Position numbers and translations under genes: made by a program. A stretch of DNA of 46,001 bases, taken from contig JAPLFY010000104.1 of NCBI GenBank assembly GCA_026390435.1, forward strand, positions 1 to 46,001, read 5' to 3'. The notes below the pieces were generated by a model that had not been told where the DNA came from, did not search any database, and was given only the letters and a program-made list of their open reading frames with translations. This document shows, piece after piece, positions 36,701 through 43,379 of the stretch (positions are counted from its first letter, which is position 1; every line of letters begins with the position of its first letter). This stretch comes from Pseudomonadota bacterium (GTDB lineage Bacteria; Bdellovibrionota_B; Oligoflexia; Oligoflexales; CAIYRB01).

Positions 36701-38512
36701 ATACCATAGGCCATCCGCCAGAAGGGGGCGCACTTCCTGAGATGTTGCGGTCATCCCACCAAATGTCCGAAGCATGGGGCTGTTGAAGGACGGACCGACG
36801 TCAACCTCAAGATCGTAAGAACTGGCATCTGTAACGCCGACCCAAGTAAGATTTGGCGTAGCATCGCTAGACAAAAAACCTAACGGGATACTCAACGCTG
36901 GTACCGCCGGAGGCGCGGCATCCACCGTCCACGAGTAGACCAACGGATGGGGATCGTCCCGACCCGTAACATCCCTAGCAGTTATCGTGACTGTATGCGG
37001 TCCGGATGTCAGATTAGTCCACGAAATCGGGGACAAGCATGGGGCCGCAGCATTGTTATCAAAGGCGCAGGTAAATGCAGCTTGTTTATTAGCGACGAAT
37101 ACTACGGTGCCTGAGGTTGAGGCAGTCAGGGGACTGGGTCCAGAGATCATTGTCGTATCGACTATCGACTGGTCAATCTGCCACGTAACCACAATTGGCG
37201 TACCGACATTTCCAGCCGCATCTGTAGCTGTGATTTGTACCGTGTGAAATCCTTGCAACAAGTTGGTCAAAACCAGAGGGTTGGTACATTGGAGGTAAGG
37301 GCGTCCGTCCAGCAGGCAGTTCCTGATCACGCCGGATTCGGTCGATGTGACATCGAGAGTGGCAGTCGTACTCGCGGCAACTGCATCCGGCTTAGATACG
37401 ACTACGAGGGAGGGAGCAGTGAAGTCTACATTCCAACGCCAAGTCGCAGGCGTCGCAGATACATTACCAGATGAATCGGTGGCCATTGCCTCGAATACAT
37501 GACTGCCCTCGGAAAGCCGCGCCAGAGCCGTGATTTGTGGACAGGGAGCGAATCGGTCGTTGTCCAGTCGGCAGGTAAAAGTGACTCCGGACTCGCCTGC
37601 GGTGAGTTCAAAGACAGCAACATTCGAATTCGAAATTAAAGCGGGACCAGAAGAAATCGTTACGGTCGGGGCCGTTGTATCTCGAGCCCTTAGCGTTACT
37701 AGCTCAAGATCCGCAACTTTTTTAGACAATACTAAGATGTTGGCTTTTGACTGGTAGGAATAACCATCTCGCTCATAGACCAGATCGTACTCACCCTCGG
37801 GTATGTAAAGTATTACAAACGCCCCGTCCTGGGCCGCCTTTGCGACGAATGACGTACCGGGGATATAGACATCCGTGCCGAGCGCTGAAGCACCATCACT
37901 CAACAACACTCTACCTGCGATCGCACCAGTCTCGGATAACGCAACCGTGCCCAGGTCGAGAGCACGACCACCGATCATGACCAAATTAGACAACCTTTTG
38001 GCATAGGTCTTCCCGTCCTTCTCGTAGGTCGCCACGATCGTGAAGGGCATTGAAGCTGCTTCAGCCGCGCGGTCGACTGCCACAGCTGCTGCAGGATTTG
38101 GGTTAGGCTGAGTAGCCGTAGCGAGAGCAGGACTGGCTAGCAACAGAGAAGCAGTCGCGCCGCCGGAGGGCAAATCAACGGATAGATCTGTCTTGATCGC
38201 GAGGGTGAAAGCACCAACGCTGTCGGTTGTCGCGATAACGCCGGCCAGACCTTCGATCCCGACCAATGCGCCCTGGACCGGAATGGGCGCTCCAGGACCA
38301 CTCTCGTCAAAATCAATTGCGATGATTCCAGCTATTTGTCCCGCAGGCAAACTGTTGCTTGGGCTGGGTTGAGTCGAGACACGCTCGTTGCCTTGAGTCT
38401 TTTCAACGGATGAAGTAGCAGCGGCGCCATCACTCGCGACCTTTTGCGTGCAACCCCAAAGATTACCCGTAATAAAAACCGCCGCCGCAAGGTTTTTCTT
38501 GGTGACCTTCAT
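33758..38512 (-). CDS. Very large repeat lipoprotein (Ig-like, Fn3-like and propeller-like repeats)
   Basis: This protein of about 1,584 residues starts at the ATG at 38512, after AGGAGAGG; the frame is open to 38581. A signal sequence ends in the lipobox LWGC (Cys21). In order there are two carboxypeptidase-regulatory-like segments (about 60-110 and 195-270), three Ig-like repeats with paired Cys and 'D-GN-W-VD' endings (about 280-545), four Fn3-like repeats with 'P-LSW ... YRLQ ... YWRV' patterns (about 546-930), a unique stretch, and seven repeats of about 45 residues built on 'YASLA ... IAYYD ... LKLA'. Seven such blades suggest a beta-propeller. It is probably a surface adhesion or binding protein; the ligand is unknown. 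Confidence 0.82.
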   Translation of the reverse strand: MKVTKKNLAAAVFITGNLWGCTQKVASDGAAATSSVEKTQGNERVSTQPSPSNSLPAGQIAGIIAIDFDESGPGAPIPVQGALVGIEGLAGVIATTDSVGAFTLAIKTDLSVDLPSGGATASLLLASPALATATQPNPNPAAAVAVDRAAEAASMPFTIVATYEKDGKTYAKRLSNLVMIGGRALDLGTVALSETGAIAGRVLLSDGASALGTDVYIPGTSFVAKAAQDGAFVILYIPEGEYDLVYERDGYSYQSKANILVLSKKVADLELVTLRARDTTAPTVTISSGPALISNSNVAVFELTAGESGVTFTCRLDNDRFAPCPQITALARLSEGSHVFEAMATDSSGNVSATPATWRWNVDFTAPSLVVVSKPDAVAASTTATLDVTSTESGVIRNCLLDGRPYLQCTNPLVLTNLLQGFHTVQITATDAAGNVGTPIVVTWQIDQSIVDTTMISGPSPLTASTSGTVVFVANKQAAFTCAFDNNAAAPCLSPISWTNLTSGPHTVTITARDVTGRDDPHPLVYSWTVDAAPPAVPALSIPLGFLSSDATPNLTWVGVTDASSYDLEVDVGPSFNSPMLRTFGGMTATSQEVRPLLADGLWYARIRAKDGAGNISGWSTATSFEVDTVPPEVPTVAFIPDPFNDTRPTFSWTAASEAQRYRLQVSASVSFANPVIDLATITASNYTPTLSLAVGAIFWRVASIDSAGNQSPFSLMRSFVIDTTAPGTPVPNNITSPTASKRPSLTWSTVSSAAKYRLQIALDTTFISLIANDASLTSTSFSPTSDLTDNIYYWRVAAIDVANNESGFSAPQTFIVDSTPPAAPVLSAYSPSPTNNLMPTLSWSSPGTGAVSYDIQISPSSTFATTAVNQTGLLQTNFKPTTVLPVGTVYWRVRARDAAGNVGAYSAASSLVLTSAATWRYKFLGERSSFPSTSSNDLDFTIADTAAMLVNDSGTIKWSAFKNNRWTGQSAICTVFTDFIISTNSRRILCPQYSRQLTIASYNKLNDSWTTLAPKVVTGLSGTYAMPPEGFGLFDSGSSSTVLALGPTSFLPIRELFSISYDWITQTWGQPTLVASSSIDPILISWNGRRYKPNSLALTNETAGLLYYSKAGSQWVFSELVNGSWTNRGALLSWNQYSLADSDGLNYANGVPTIRNTSDGVSLVLNGNNFTQYSSNTKRYRLINSGATGEKDTALQYFNGASTIYYPIEDDNGAVWTQPSGTGVDSININPFGNPIGRITNLTMGTTELAASVGLTSVDVNPGIGEYTSAAFDGNGKPHIAYYDSVGRRLKLASFDGASWTVSLIDANVGTGKFASLGIKPNGRKVIAYYDEARGRLKLATEGTGSTWTLDIIDESANVGQYASLAVRSDGYPIIAYYDETNKKLKLATMSASGTQIEVVDDSSDVGQYASLALGSMDNPRIAYTDVTAGTLKLASWTGASWQFETVDSANGGASHSSLALKSDGNPAIAYHNGGTLDLKYAEKVGGTWQVTTVSSAGDVGKYASLAFDASDRPHVCYYDSTQGNLVYGNKDLNWAFRTIDGEAGDTGKYCSLKINPVNASPSAAYYDGTDGGVRWVEGMVLY
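33760..34730 (-). repeat. Seven tandem propeller-like repeats at the C-terminus of the large lipoprotein
   Basis: Each unit of roughly 43-48 codons carries an aromatic- or Ser-rich strand (YASLA or a variant), an IAYYD-type strand and a final LKLA or LVYG-type strand before a variable loop. Units one to six are similar in sequence; the seventh is diverged and ends the protein. The boundaries are approximate, judged by eye from the translation. Confidence 0.7.
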
Positions 38513-38744
38513 GCGCCTCTCCTGACTTCCCGTGCCATTTGAGCATCCTTGCGAGCGCGGACGTGAAGTCCCCAATCCCAATGATCTCTGAGTGCATCGG
38601 AGGGATGCACAAGAACTTGAGTAATTTTAATTTCGGTAGTCAATTTGGAGCATTAAAAGCACAAGTATGAGTGACTAATATTTGGTCACAGGTAGAACAC
38701 TGAAGTCATATGGCCACCCCCTGCTTAGTTCTCTCGCCAAAATT

Positions 38745-39332
38745 TTAGCAATCGATCCTGTAAACCCACGTCGAAGGCATGGTGAACGATTTGGTTATGG
38801 TGTCGAAATCTGAGTCCGTGCTCGCTGAGGAATAGTAGCTACATTTCCAATTTGCGGTAATTTGCACAGTGCCATCTGCATAGGTCACAATTTGACCGCC
38901 TTTAAAGTTACAAAACTCAAGACTTACGCTGCCATTACAAAAATTCATAGTTGATGATTTCATCATCTGAATGCGAGCGACTGTCTGGGCGTTTGAGACA
39001 GCCTCGCCCTTATCACCCTTGTCACCTTTCTCCCCTTTAAGAGCCACCTTCTCCCATCCGTCCTGACAGACGTAAAAAGACTCACCAGCTTTTACGTAAG
39101 CCAGTGCTCCTTTGCGTTCGAGGTTGCACGTAGGGAGATCAGTCTGACTCTCCACCAACATTGAACCATAGGTTGATGCGACTGAGCTCGCTGGTACCTG
39201 CGTCTGTGCTTTACTCGCTGGAGTCGGAGAGCTCACCGCATTTTCAGCGGCCTGATCCACTTTGTTTGATGCTCCGCAGCTCTGAATAACGAAGCTACTC
39301 CCAATGAACAGAGTCAAAATATAAAGTCTCAT
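38745..39332 (-). CDS. Small lipoprotein with a collagen-like segment
   Basis: This 195-residue lipoprotein has the lipobox IQSC (Cys about 19). A Ser/Thr/Ala-rich linker leads to a conserved-looking segment (LPTCNLERKGALAYVKAGESFYVCQDGWEKV, about 66-97) with two Cys. A short Gly-x-y run (GEKGDKGDKGE, about 100-110) follows, and the C-terminal part has four further Cys. GGAG precedes the ATG. The Cys segment directly before a G-x-y run is common in phage-tail-like and exosporium-like proteins and in bacterial secreted collagen-like proteins. It is transcribed in the direction of the large repeat lipoprotein, 230 bases upstream. The function is unknown. Confidence 0.68.
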   Translation of the reverse strand: MRLYILTLFIGSSFVIQSCGASNKVDQAAENAVSSPTPASKAQTQVPASSVASTYGSMLVESQTDLPTCNLERKGALAYVKAGESFYVCQDGWEKVALKGEKGDKGDKGEAVSNAQTVARIQMMKSSTMNFCNGSVSLEFCNFKGGQIVTYADGTVQITANWKCSYYSSASTDSDFDTITKSFTMPSTWVYRIDC

Positions 39333-39400
39333 GGGTACTCCTTTTTTGAGCGCTGACTGCTCCCGACCTGTGTGTAGGCCTATTCGTAAAAATCAGACTT

Positions 39401-39442
39401 TTACTTAAGAAACATCCGGTGTAGCGGACAGACAATCCGGCA
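39401..39442 (+). repeat. 42-bp repeat, copy A
   Basis: The copy contains the core TAGCGGACAGACAAT and matches copy B at 42029-42070 at 36 of 42 positions without gaps. It lies in the divergent gap between the collagen-like lipoprotein and the protease gene, about 145 bases before the protease start. Placement before plus-strand transcription units in both cases suggests a regulatory role or a mobile-element end. Confidence 0.75.
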
Positions 39443-39585
39443 AGGGTGACGCGGGTGACATATAGGGAGCATCTGCAGACCCCCCCGTGAAGCTCTGACG
39501 CGGATAAAACTCATTCTCTTTTCTTGATAAAACTCAGACACATCGGTATCATGATTCGATAACTTCAATTCTATCGGAGGCTTTC

Positions 39586-40530
39586 GTGAAGCAGCGGCAA
39601 TCTTCAGATTTTTCTCTGTTTTCTCTCGCTATAGCCAGCGCGTTTTTGATGAACTGTAAGCCAAATTCCCGAGGATCACAGGTCAAGGAAATCATCGGGA
39701 CAGATAATCGTGCCGATATAAAAGATGAACGTATCCTGTCCAGGCTGGGCTTGTTGAATGTAGGTGACCACAAGTGCAATGCTGTGCTTATAGCCCCTGA
39801 TACCATAGCAACAGTCGTCCACTGCCTTGATAGCAAGAAGCTCGGAACGATCGCTGGATTAACATTCACAACTGCTGAGGGAAAACCAGCGTTAGTGAAG
39901 CAGTTATTAACGATTGATAAAAAGAAAGACCTTGCCGTGTACCGGCTGGATAGGGGTGGCTTTAATTTTTTCGCGCCCAAACTAGAGTCTAAAATCGCTG
40001 AGTCTATTGTTGTAGCGGGCTTCGACACGACGAAAAACCGCTGGCTGCAGTCCAGCTGCGAGATAAAGGAAAAGTCGAGTGAGTTCGCCTCATTCACATA
40101 TGATTGCGATACTGTCCCTGGCATGTCTGGGTCGGCAGTCATAAGTAACGATCGTGTTATCGGTCTGCATGTCGCCTACGACAAACAATTAAATCAGAAT
40201 TTGGCGTTAGATTTTTCCACTGTTAGCAATCCGAGTGCCGAAATTGCAAAAAGACCACGGATGAACTTGGAGTGGCCACCGTGTATTTGTTGTCACGGTT
40301 GTGATATGCCAAAAGTGGAGATAAACAAAGATGTGCAAGTATGTGGCGCTAAATTTGTAGTGTCCTATTTGGTGTACGATGCGTGTGTCGCTGCCTGTGC
40401 CACCGCTGCAGCATGTACGGCCGCAACCGAGGGAGCGTGCACTCCATCAATCGGGTTTGCAGCTGGTATTTGCGGTGCGAGCGTCTACACAATCCAAAGT
40501 GCATGGAATACATGTTTTCAAAAGCATTAA
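39586..40530 (+). CDS. Trypsin-like serine protease lipoprotein with a Cys-rich C-terminal tail
   Basis: This 314-residue protein starts at a GTG with GGAGG 6 bases upstream. A signal sequence ends in the lipobox LMNC (Cys about 24). The chymotrypsin-fold triad appears as TVVHCL (His about 79), KKDLAVYRL (Asp about 115) and PGMSGSAV (Ser about 181), in the V8/trypsin_2 style. After about residue 230 an 85-residue tail carries eleven Cys, including PCICCHGC, CVAAC and NTC, with several small-residue hydrophobic stretches. It is probably a periplasmic or surface protease. A small envelope protein gene follows 67 bases downstream and may be cotranscribed. The tail has no family I can name. Confidence 0.78.
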   Translation: MKQRQSSDFSLFSLAIASAFLMNCKPNSRGSQVKEIIGTDNRADIKDERILSRLGLLNVGDHKCNAVLIAPDTIATVVHCLDSKKLGTIAGLTFTTAEGKPALVKQLLTIDKKKDLAVYRLDRGGFNFFAPKLESKIAESIVVAGFDTTKNRWLQSSCEIKEKSSEFASFTYDCDTVPGMSGSAVISNDRVIGLHVAYDKQLNQNLALDFSTVSNPSAEIAKRPRMNLEWPPCICCHGCDMPKVEINKDVQVCGAKFVVSYLVYDACVAACATAAACTAATEGACTPSIGFAAGICGASVYTIQSAWNTCFQKH

Positions 40531-40597
40531 AACAGCATCTCCCGCGTGATATTTTGCTACAGATTTCATTATAAAATTAAGTTTTCAGGGGATTCAT

Positions 40598-41194
40598 ATG
40601 GCATTCGGCAAGCACTTCATTCTCTCCTCATCACTGCTTTTATTCTCAGTCAAATCGTTCGCCGCTGAGACCAGTTCAGTTTGGTCGTCATTAGCCGCCA
40701 AAGTAGATTTTTTGCAGCAAGAGGCTGCGATTACACGCGCCAGTGTTGGCCCAAGGTTTAACGAGCACCTAGCATTGTTGGTAGGGGTAGGAATAATCGA
40801 TACACAGAAGGCTGTAGCGAATTCATCACGGGCGACCTGGGATGAGAGCTCAGCATCGCAATATACTTTAACAGCCCTAACCTCGACGGGCGGGATCTTC
40901 GGGGACTCTGGATATCGAAACGTGATTGAGATGCAGATCGGTTCGTACTTTTATAAAGACTATGTTCAAGAAAGCACTGGCAAGCCTGAAAAAACATATT
41001 TCTTCGGAGGATCCTTCAAACTAGCATCTCCCAATACCTACTTAGTAGCAGGCAAGCAGGTGCACACCTCGTCATTTCAGTTTGGGATCACCTACGAACT
41101 GCGATTCATTAATAGGCGTTCGCAGGTTAAGAATATTGGGATGACGCCGCTTCGCCCGCTGTCAATTGGTCCAGAGATCACATTCGAATTATGA
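40598..41194 (+). CDS. Putative envelope protein of unknown function
   Basis: This 198-residue protein has a clear signal peptide (FILSSSLLLFSVKSF, cleavage near FAA-ET). The mature part shows alternating beta-strand-like segments such as ALLVGVGII, VIEMQIGSYFY, YLVAGKQV and FQFGITYELRF, and ends in a hydrophobic strand (ITFEL). This is compatible with a small outer-membrane barrel but not proof of one. AGGGG precedes the ATG. It follows the protease gene by 67 bases and is followed by a strong hairpin, so the two probably form one transcript. I recognise no family. Confidence 0.62.
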   Translation: MAFGKHFILSSSLLLFSVKSFAAETSSVWSSLAAKVDFLQQEAAITRASVGPRFNEHLALLVGVGIIDTQKAVANSSRATWDESSASQYTLTALTSTGGIFGDSGYRNVIEMQIGSYFYKDYVQESTGKPEKTYFFGGSFKLASPNTYLVAGKQVHTSSFQFGITYELRFINRRSQVKNIGMTPLRPLSIGPEITFEL

Positions 41195-41282
41195 TGGATC
41201 CATGGAAAGTTGTTGTTCTGGGTTTGGCAGATCAAATGAGATAATTCAACGCCGGACTGAAAAGTCCGTTAGCAGCAGGATG

Positions 41283-41322
41283 CAACAAGCGCCTAACTTT
41301 GATCAGGCGCTTGTTGCTTTAA
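41283..41322 (+). terminator. Rho-independent terminator
   Basis: A perfect 12-bp stem (CAACAAGCGCCT / AGGCGCTTGTTG) with a 10-base loop is followed by CTTTAA. It lies about 90 bases after the envelope protein stop, ending the protease transcript. The short T run makes it moderate rather than ideal, but the stem is unusually strong. Confidence 0.75.
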
Positions 41323-41359
41323 TGAAGCGGTTTCTTAGCAGAGAGATGTAAAAAATTTA

Positions 41360-41887
41360 CTATCCTTTTGCAGGCATCTTTTTGCATTCGAAATTCGCAC
41401 GACGCCACCAATTAGATGTGTCCTCACAGTGATAACTTGCAACGCGACTGCAGCCATTCGCAACAAACGTGGAATCATCTGCATTAAAAGTTCCACCAAC
41501 TTGCAAGATTTGCACGTCTTTAGCCGCACACTTTAAATCAACGGCTGCTTGATTTTTTACAAGCGAGCTGACAAAAAGCGATGGATCCTCCAAATTCAAA
41601 CGACAATTGTATTCGTCAGTACTGTGGTATGTCGACCCTGTACGAATACAGTTAACCTGTGTCTCTTGATTACAGCCTGAGGCGACGTAATAAAGTTCAG
41701 CACCAAAGGCACCGGTGTTTTTGACTGTTAGATCTTTCTCTGCACAGCCTAGTCTAGCGGCCGCTAAAGACCTAGCCAATGCAATCGGATTCTTCAGGGC
41801 TTCCTGTGTCTCAGGGCTTCTGGTTGTGACACACCCACCAAGAATCAATAGCGTCGCGAGTACCCAAACCAACGTTTTTGAGGTCAT
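41360..41887 (-). CDS. Small lipoprotein with a duplicated Cys-rich segment
   Basis: This 175-residue lipoprotein has the lipobox LGGC (Cys about 19). Its mature part contains two related halves: AARLGCAEKDL with YYVASGCNQ then VNC, and DLKCAAKDV with TFVANGCSR then YHC. Each has three Cys with comparable spacing, indicating internal duplication. This 'xLxC ... V ... GC ... Y-C' arrangement recurs in lipoproteins of myxobacteria and relatives, with no known role. The Shine-Dalgarno sequence is weak (GGGATAAATT before the ATG). It is convergent with the protease transcript. Confidence 0.7.
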   Translation of the reverse strand: MTSKTLVWVLATLLILGGCVTTRSPETQEALKNPIALARSLAAARLGCAEKDLTVKNTGAFGAELYYVASGCNQETQVNCIRTGSTYHSTDEYNCRLNLEDPSLFVSSLVKNQAAVDLKCAAKDVQILQVGGTFNADDSTFVANGCSRVASYHCEDTSNWWRRANFECKKMPAKG

Positions 41888-42203
41888 AATTTATCCCAAT
41901 TTGTCATTTTTGTTTATGAATCAGCACCGTTGCGGGTCGCGTCTATCACTATATCTTAGACGAGGCTAGCGTGTCTTGAATAACGCAATAATCAAGCAAA
42001 GTTGATCCGCAATTTATAATTAGTAAAGTTACTTCCGAAACATTCGGTATAGCGGACAGACAATTCAGCACTCTCACCCCCCCCACCAAGAGCCCCTCTT
42101 TTGTTCTCAAAACCCTCCTAATTTTGACCCGTTACAAAGAAAACCCTAATGAATCTGCCTCGTCACCCGATACGCCTAGGGTGAAGTTGGCAGGGGGGCT
42201 TTA
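41888..42203. other. Divergent intergenic region with a 42-bp repeat copy
   Basis: These 316 bases separate the Cys-rich lipoprotein gene (minus) from the binding-protein/phosphatase operon (plus). Besides copy B of the 42-bp repeat there is an AT-rich stretch (42011-42030, containing ATTTATAATTAG) and a C-run near 42077. No ORF of any size is credible. Both promoters should lie here. Confidence 0.45.
42029..42070 (+). repeat. 42-bp repeat, copy B
   Basis: This second copy of the element at 39401-39442 has the same orientation and an identical core TAGCGGACAGACAAT. It lies about 134 bases before the GTG start of the binding-protein gene, close to the ~144-base distance seen for copy A and the protease gene. 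Both copies are followed within about 50 bases by a run of 7-8 C. Confidence 0.75.
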
Positions 42204-43379
42204 GTGCTAATAAAAATCGTCAGCTTAATCTTTTGGCTGTGCTCCGCTGAATCAGCTCAGGCTGGCATCATTTTTTGGCATCAAGAAATTGGCGACAGAG
42301 ACTTCGTTTCGAAAATACTGAAAGACTTCCAAGAACAGTACGGCATTGCCGTTGAGGCAACGCTAATCGCTACGGATCACTATAAAAGCACACTGACCAA
42401 GCAGGTACAGAGGGGAGCTCTACCCGACGTCATCTTCTGCCCCGGTGATTATGTCAGTATGGCGGAGCAGCTAAACTTATCGCCGCTACCCAATGCGCTG
42501 AAGGTAAAAGATATAAGTAGCGACGTCTGGGTCACAACCACATCTAGCGGCAAACTATACGGCCTCCCGGTGATTCTGGGTAACCACCTCATGCTCTTTT
42601 ACAACAAATTGCTGGTAAAAGGAGCACCGACCTCATGGAGCCAATTCGCTCAAGGTCGCAAGACTCAGGATCCACCGGTGATTGGTTGGAACTTTTCTGA
42701 GATGTACTGGTTTGCGCCCTTCATTCAGGCATACGGCAGTGGAATAGTAAAAGACGCAGCTCCGAATCTAAATACACCGGCTATGGTTCAGGCTCTTAAA
42801 ACCTATAAAAAATTCGCTGACGAGGGCCTAGTCGATCGCCGCTGCTCCTACGATTGCGCGAGCAAAGATTTTTATGACGGCAAGTATCCATACGCAATCG
42901 ATGGTGACTGGGCCCTATCTTTAGCCCGGCAAAAGCTGGGCAAAAATCTCGGGCTCGCGAAATTACCCTCACTCGACGGGCACGAGATGCCCGCCATGTA
43001 TTCTACGATGGGATTACTGTTTCCGGGAAAATCCCTCTCGGGACCAAAGCGAGAGCAGATTATCAAACTCGCACGTTTCTTAGTTAGCGACTCCGTCCAG
43101 GGAGATCTTTGGCGCGTCCTACACCGAATCCCAGTCTTGAGCTCTGCCCGTAAGCAATTCGAGATTAAAGCTAACCAGGATGACAAGGTAATCTTGGGGG
43201 CGCTAGCTGCTGCTAAAGCCATGCCAAGCGACCCGGCAGTGGCCTACTCTTGGGAGGCCATGCGTCGCGGATTTCTTCGCTACCTTGGTGGCCAAGACTC
43301 AGCTGAGTACATTGCTCGCTATATGCAGGTCACTGCAGAATCAGAGCTGTCGAATCGCAAAGAAAAAGTACAAAAATGA
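42204..43379 (+). CDS. Periplasmic sugar-type ABC solute-binding protein (family 1), without transporter genes
   Basis: This 391-residue protein starts at a GTG after AGGGGGG. A signal peptide (SLIFWLCSAESAQA) is followed by a family 1 binding fold: IIFWHQE, LKDFQEQYGIAVEATLI, ALPDVIFCPGDYVSMAEQ, YGLPVILGNHLMLFYNK and later YAIDGDWALS. It would bind a sugar or other small solute in the periplasm. It is soluble rather than lipid-anchored. No permease or ATPase gene is adjacent; instead its stop overlaps, as ATGA, the start of a membrane phosphatase gene. It may therefore be the sensory ligand-binding partner of that phosphatase rather than a transport component. That role is an inference. Confidence 0.82.
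   Translation: MLIKIVSLIFWLCSAESAQAGIIFWHQEIGDRDFVSKILKDFQEQYGIAVEATLIATDHYKSTLTKQVQRGALPDVIFCPGDYVSMAEQLNLSPLPNALKVKDISSDVWVTTTSSGKLYGLPVILGNHLMLFYNKLLVKGAPTSWSQFAQGRKTQDPPVIGWNFSEMYWFAPFIQAYGSGIVKDAAPNLNTPAMVQALKTYKKFADEGLVDRRCSYDCASKDFYDGKYPYAIDGDWALSLARQKLGKNLGLAKLPSLDGHEMPAMYSTMGLLFPGKSLSGPKREQIIKLARFLVSDSVQGDLWRVLHRIPVLSSARKQFEIKANQDDKVILGALAAAKAMPSDPAVAYSWEAMRRGFLRYLGGQDSAEYIARYMQVTAESELSNRKEKVQK

Noticed and set aside
39549-40142. 197-codon minus-strand frame antisense to the serine protease gene
   Set aside because: The plus-strand product has a lipobox, a full catalytic triad and a strong Shine-Dalgarno sequence, while the antisense product shows no recognisable motif or start signal.
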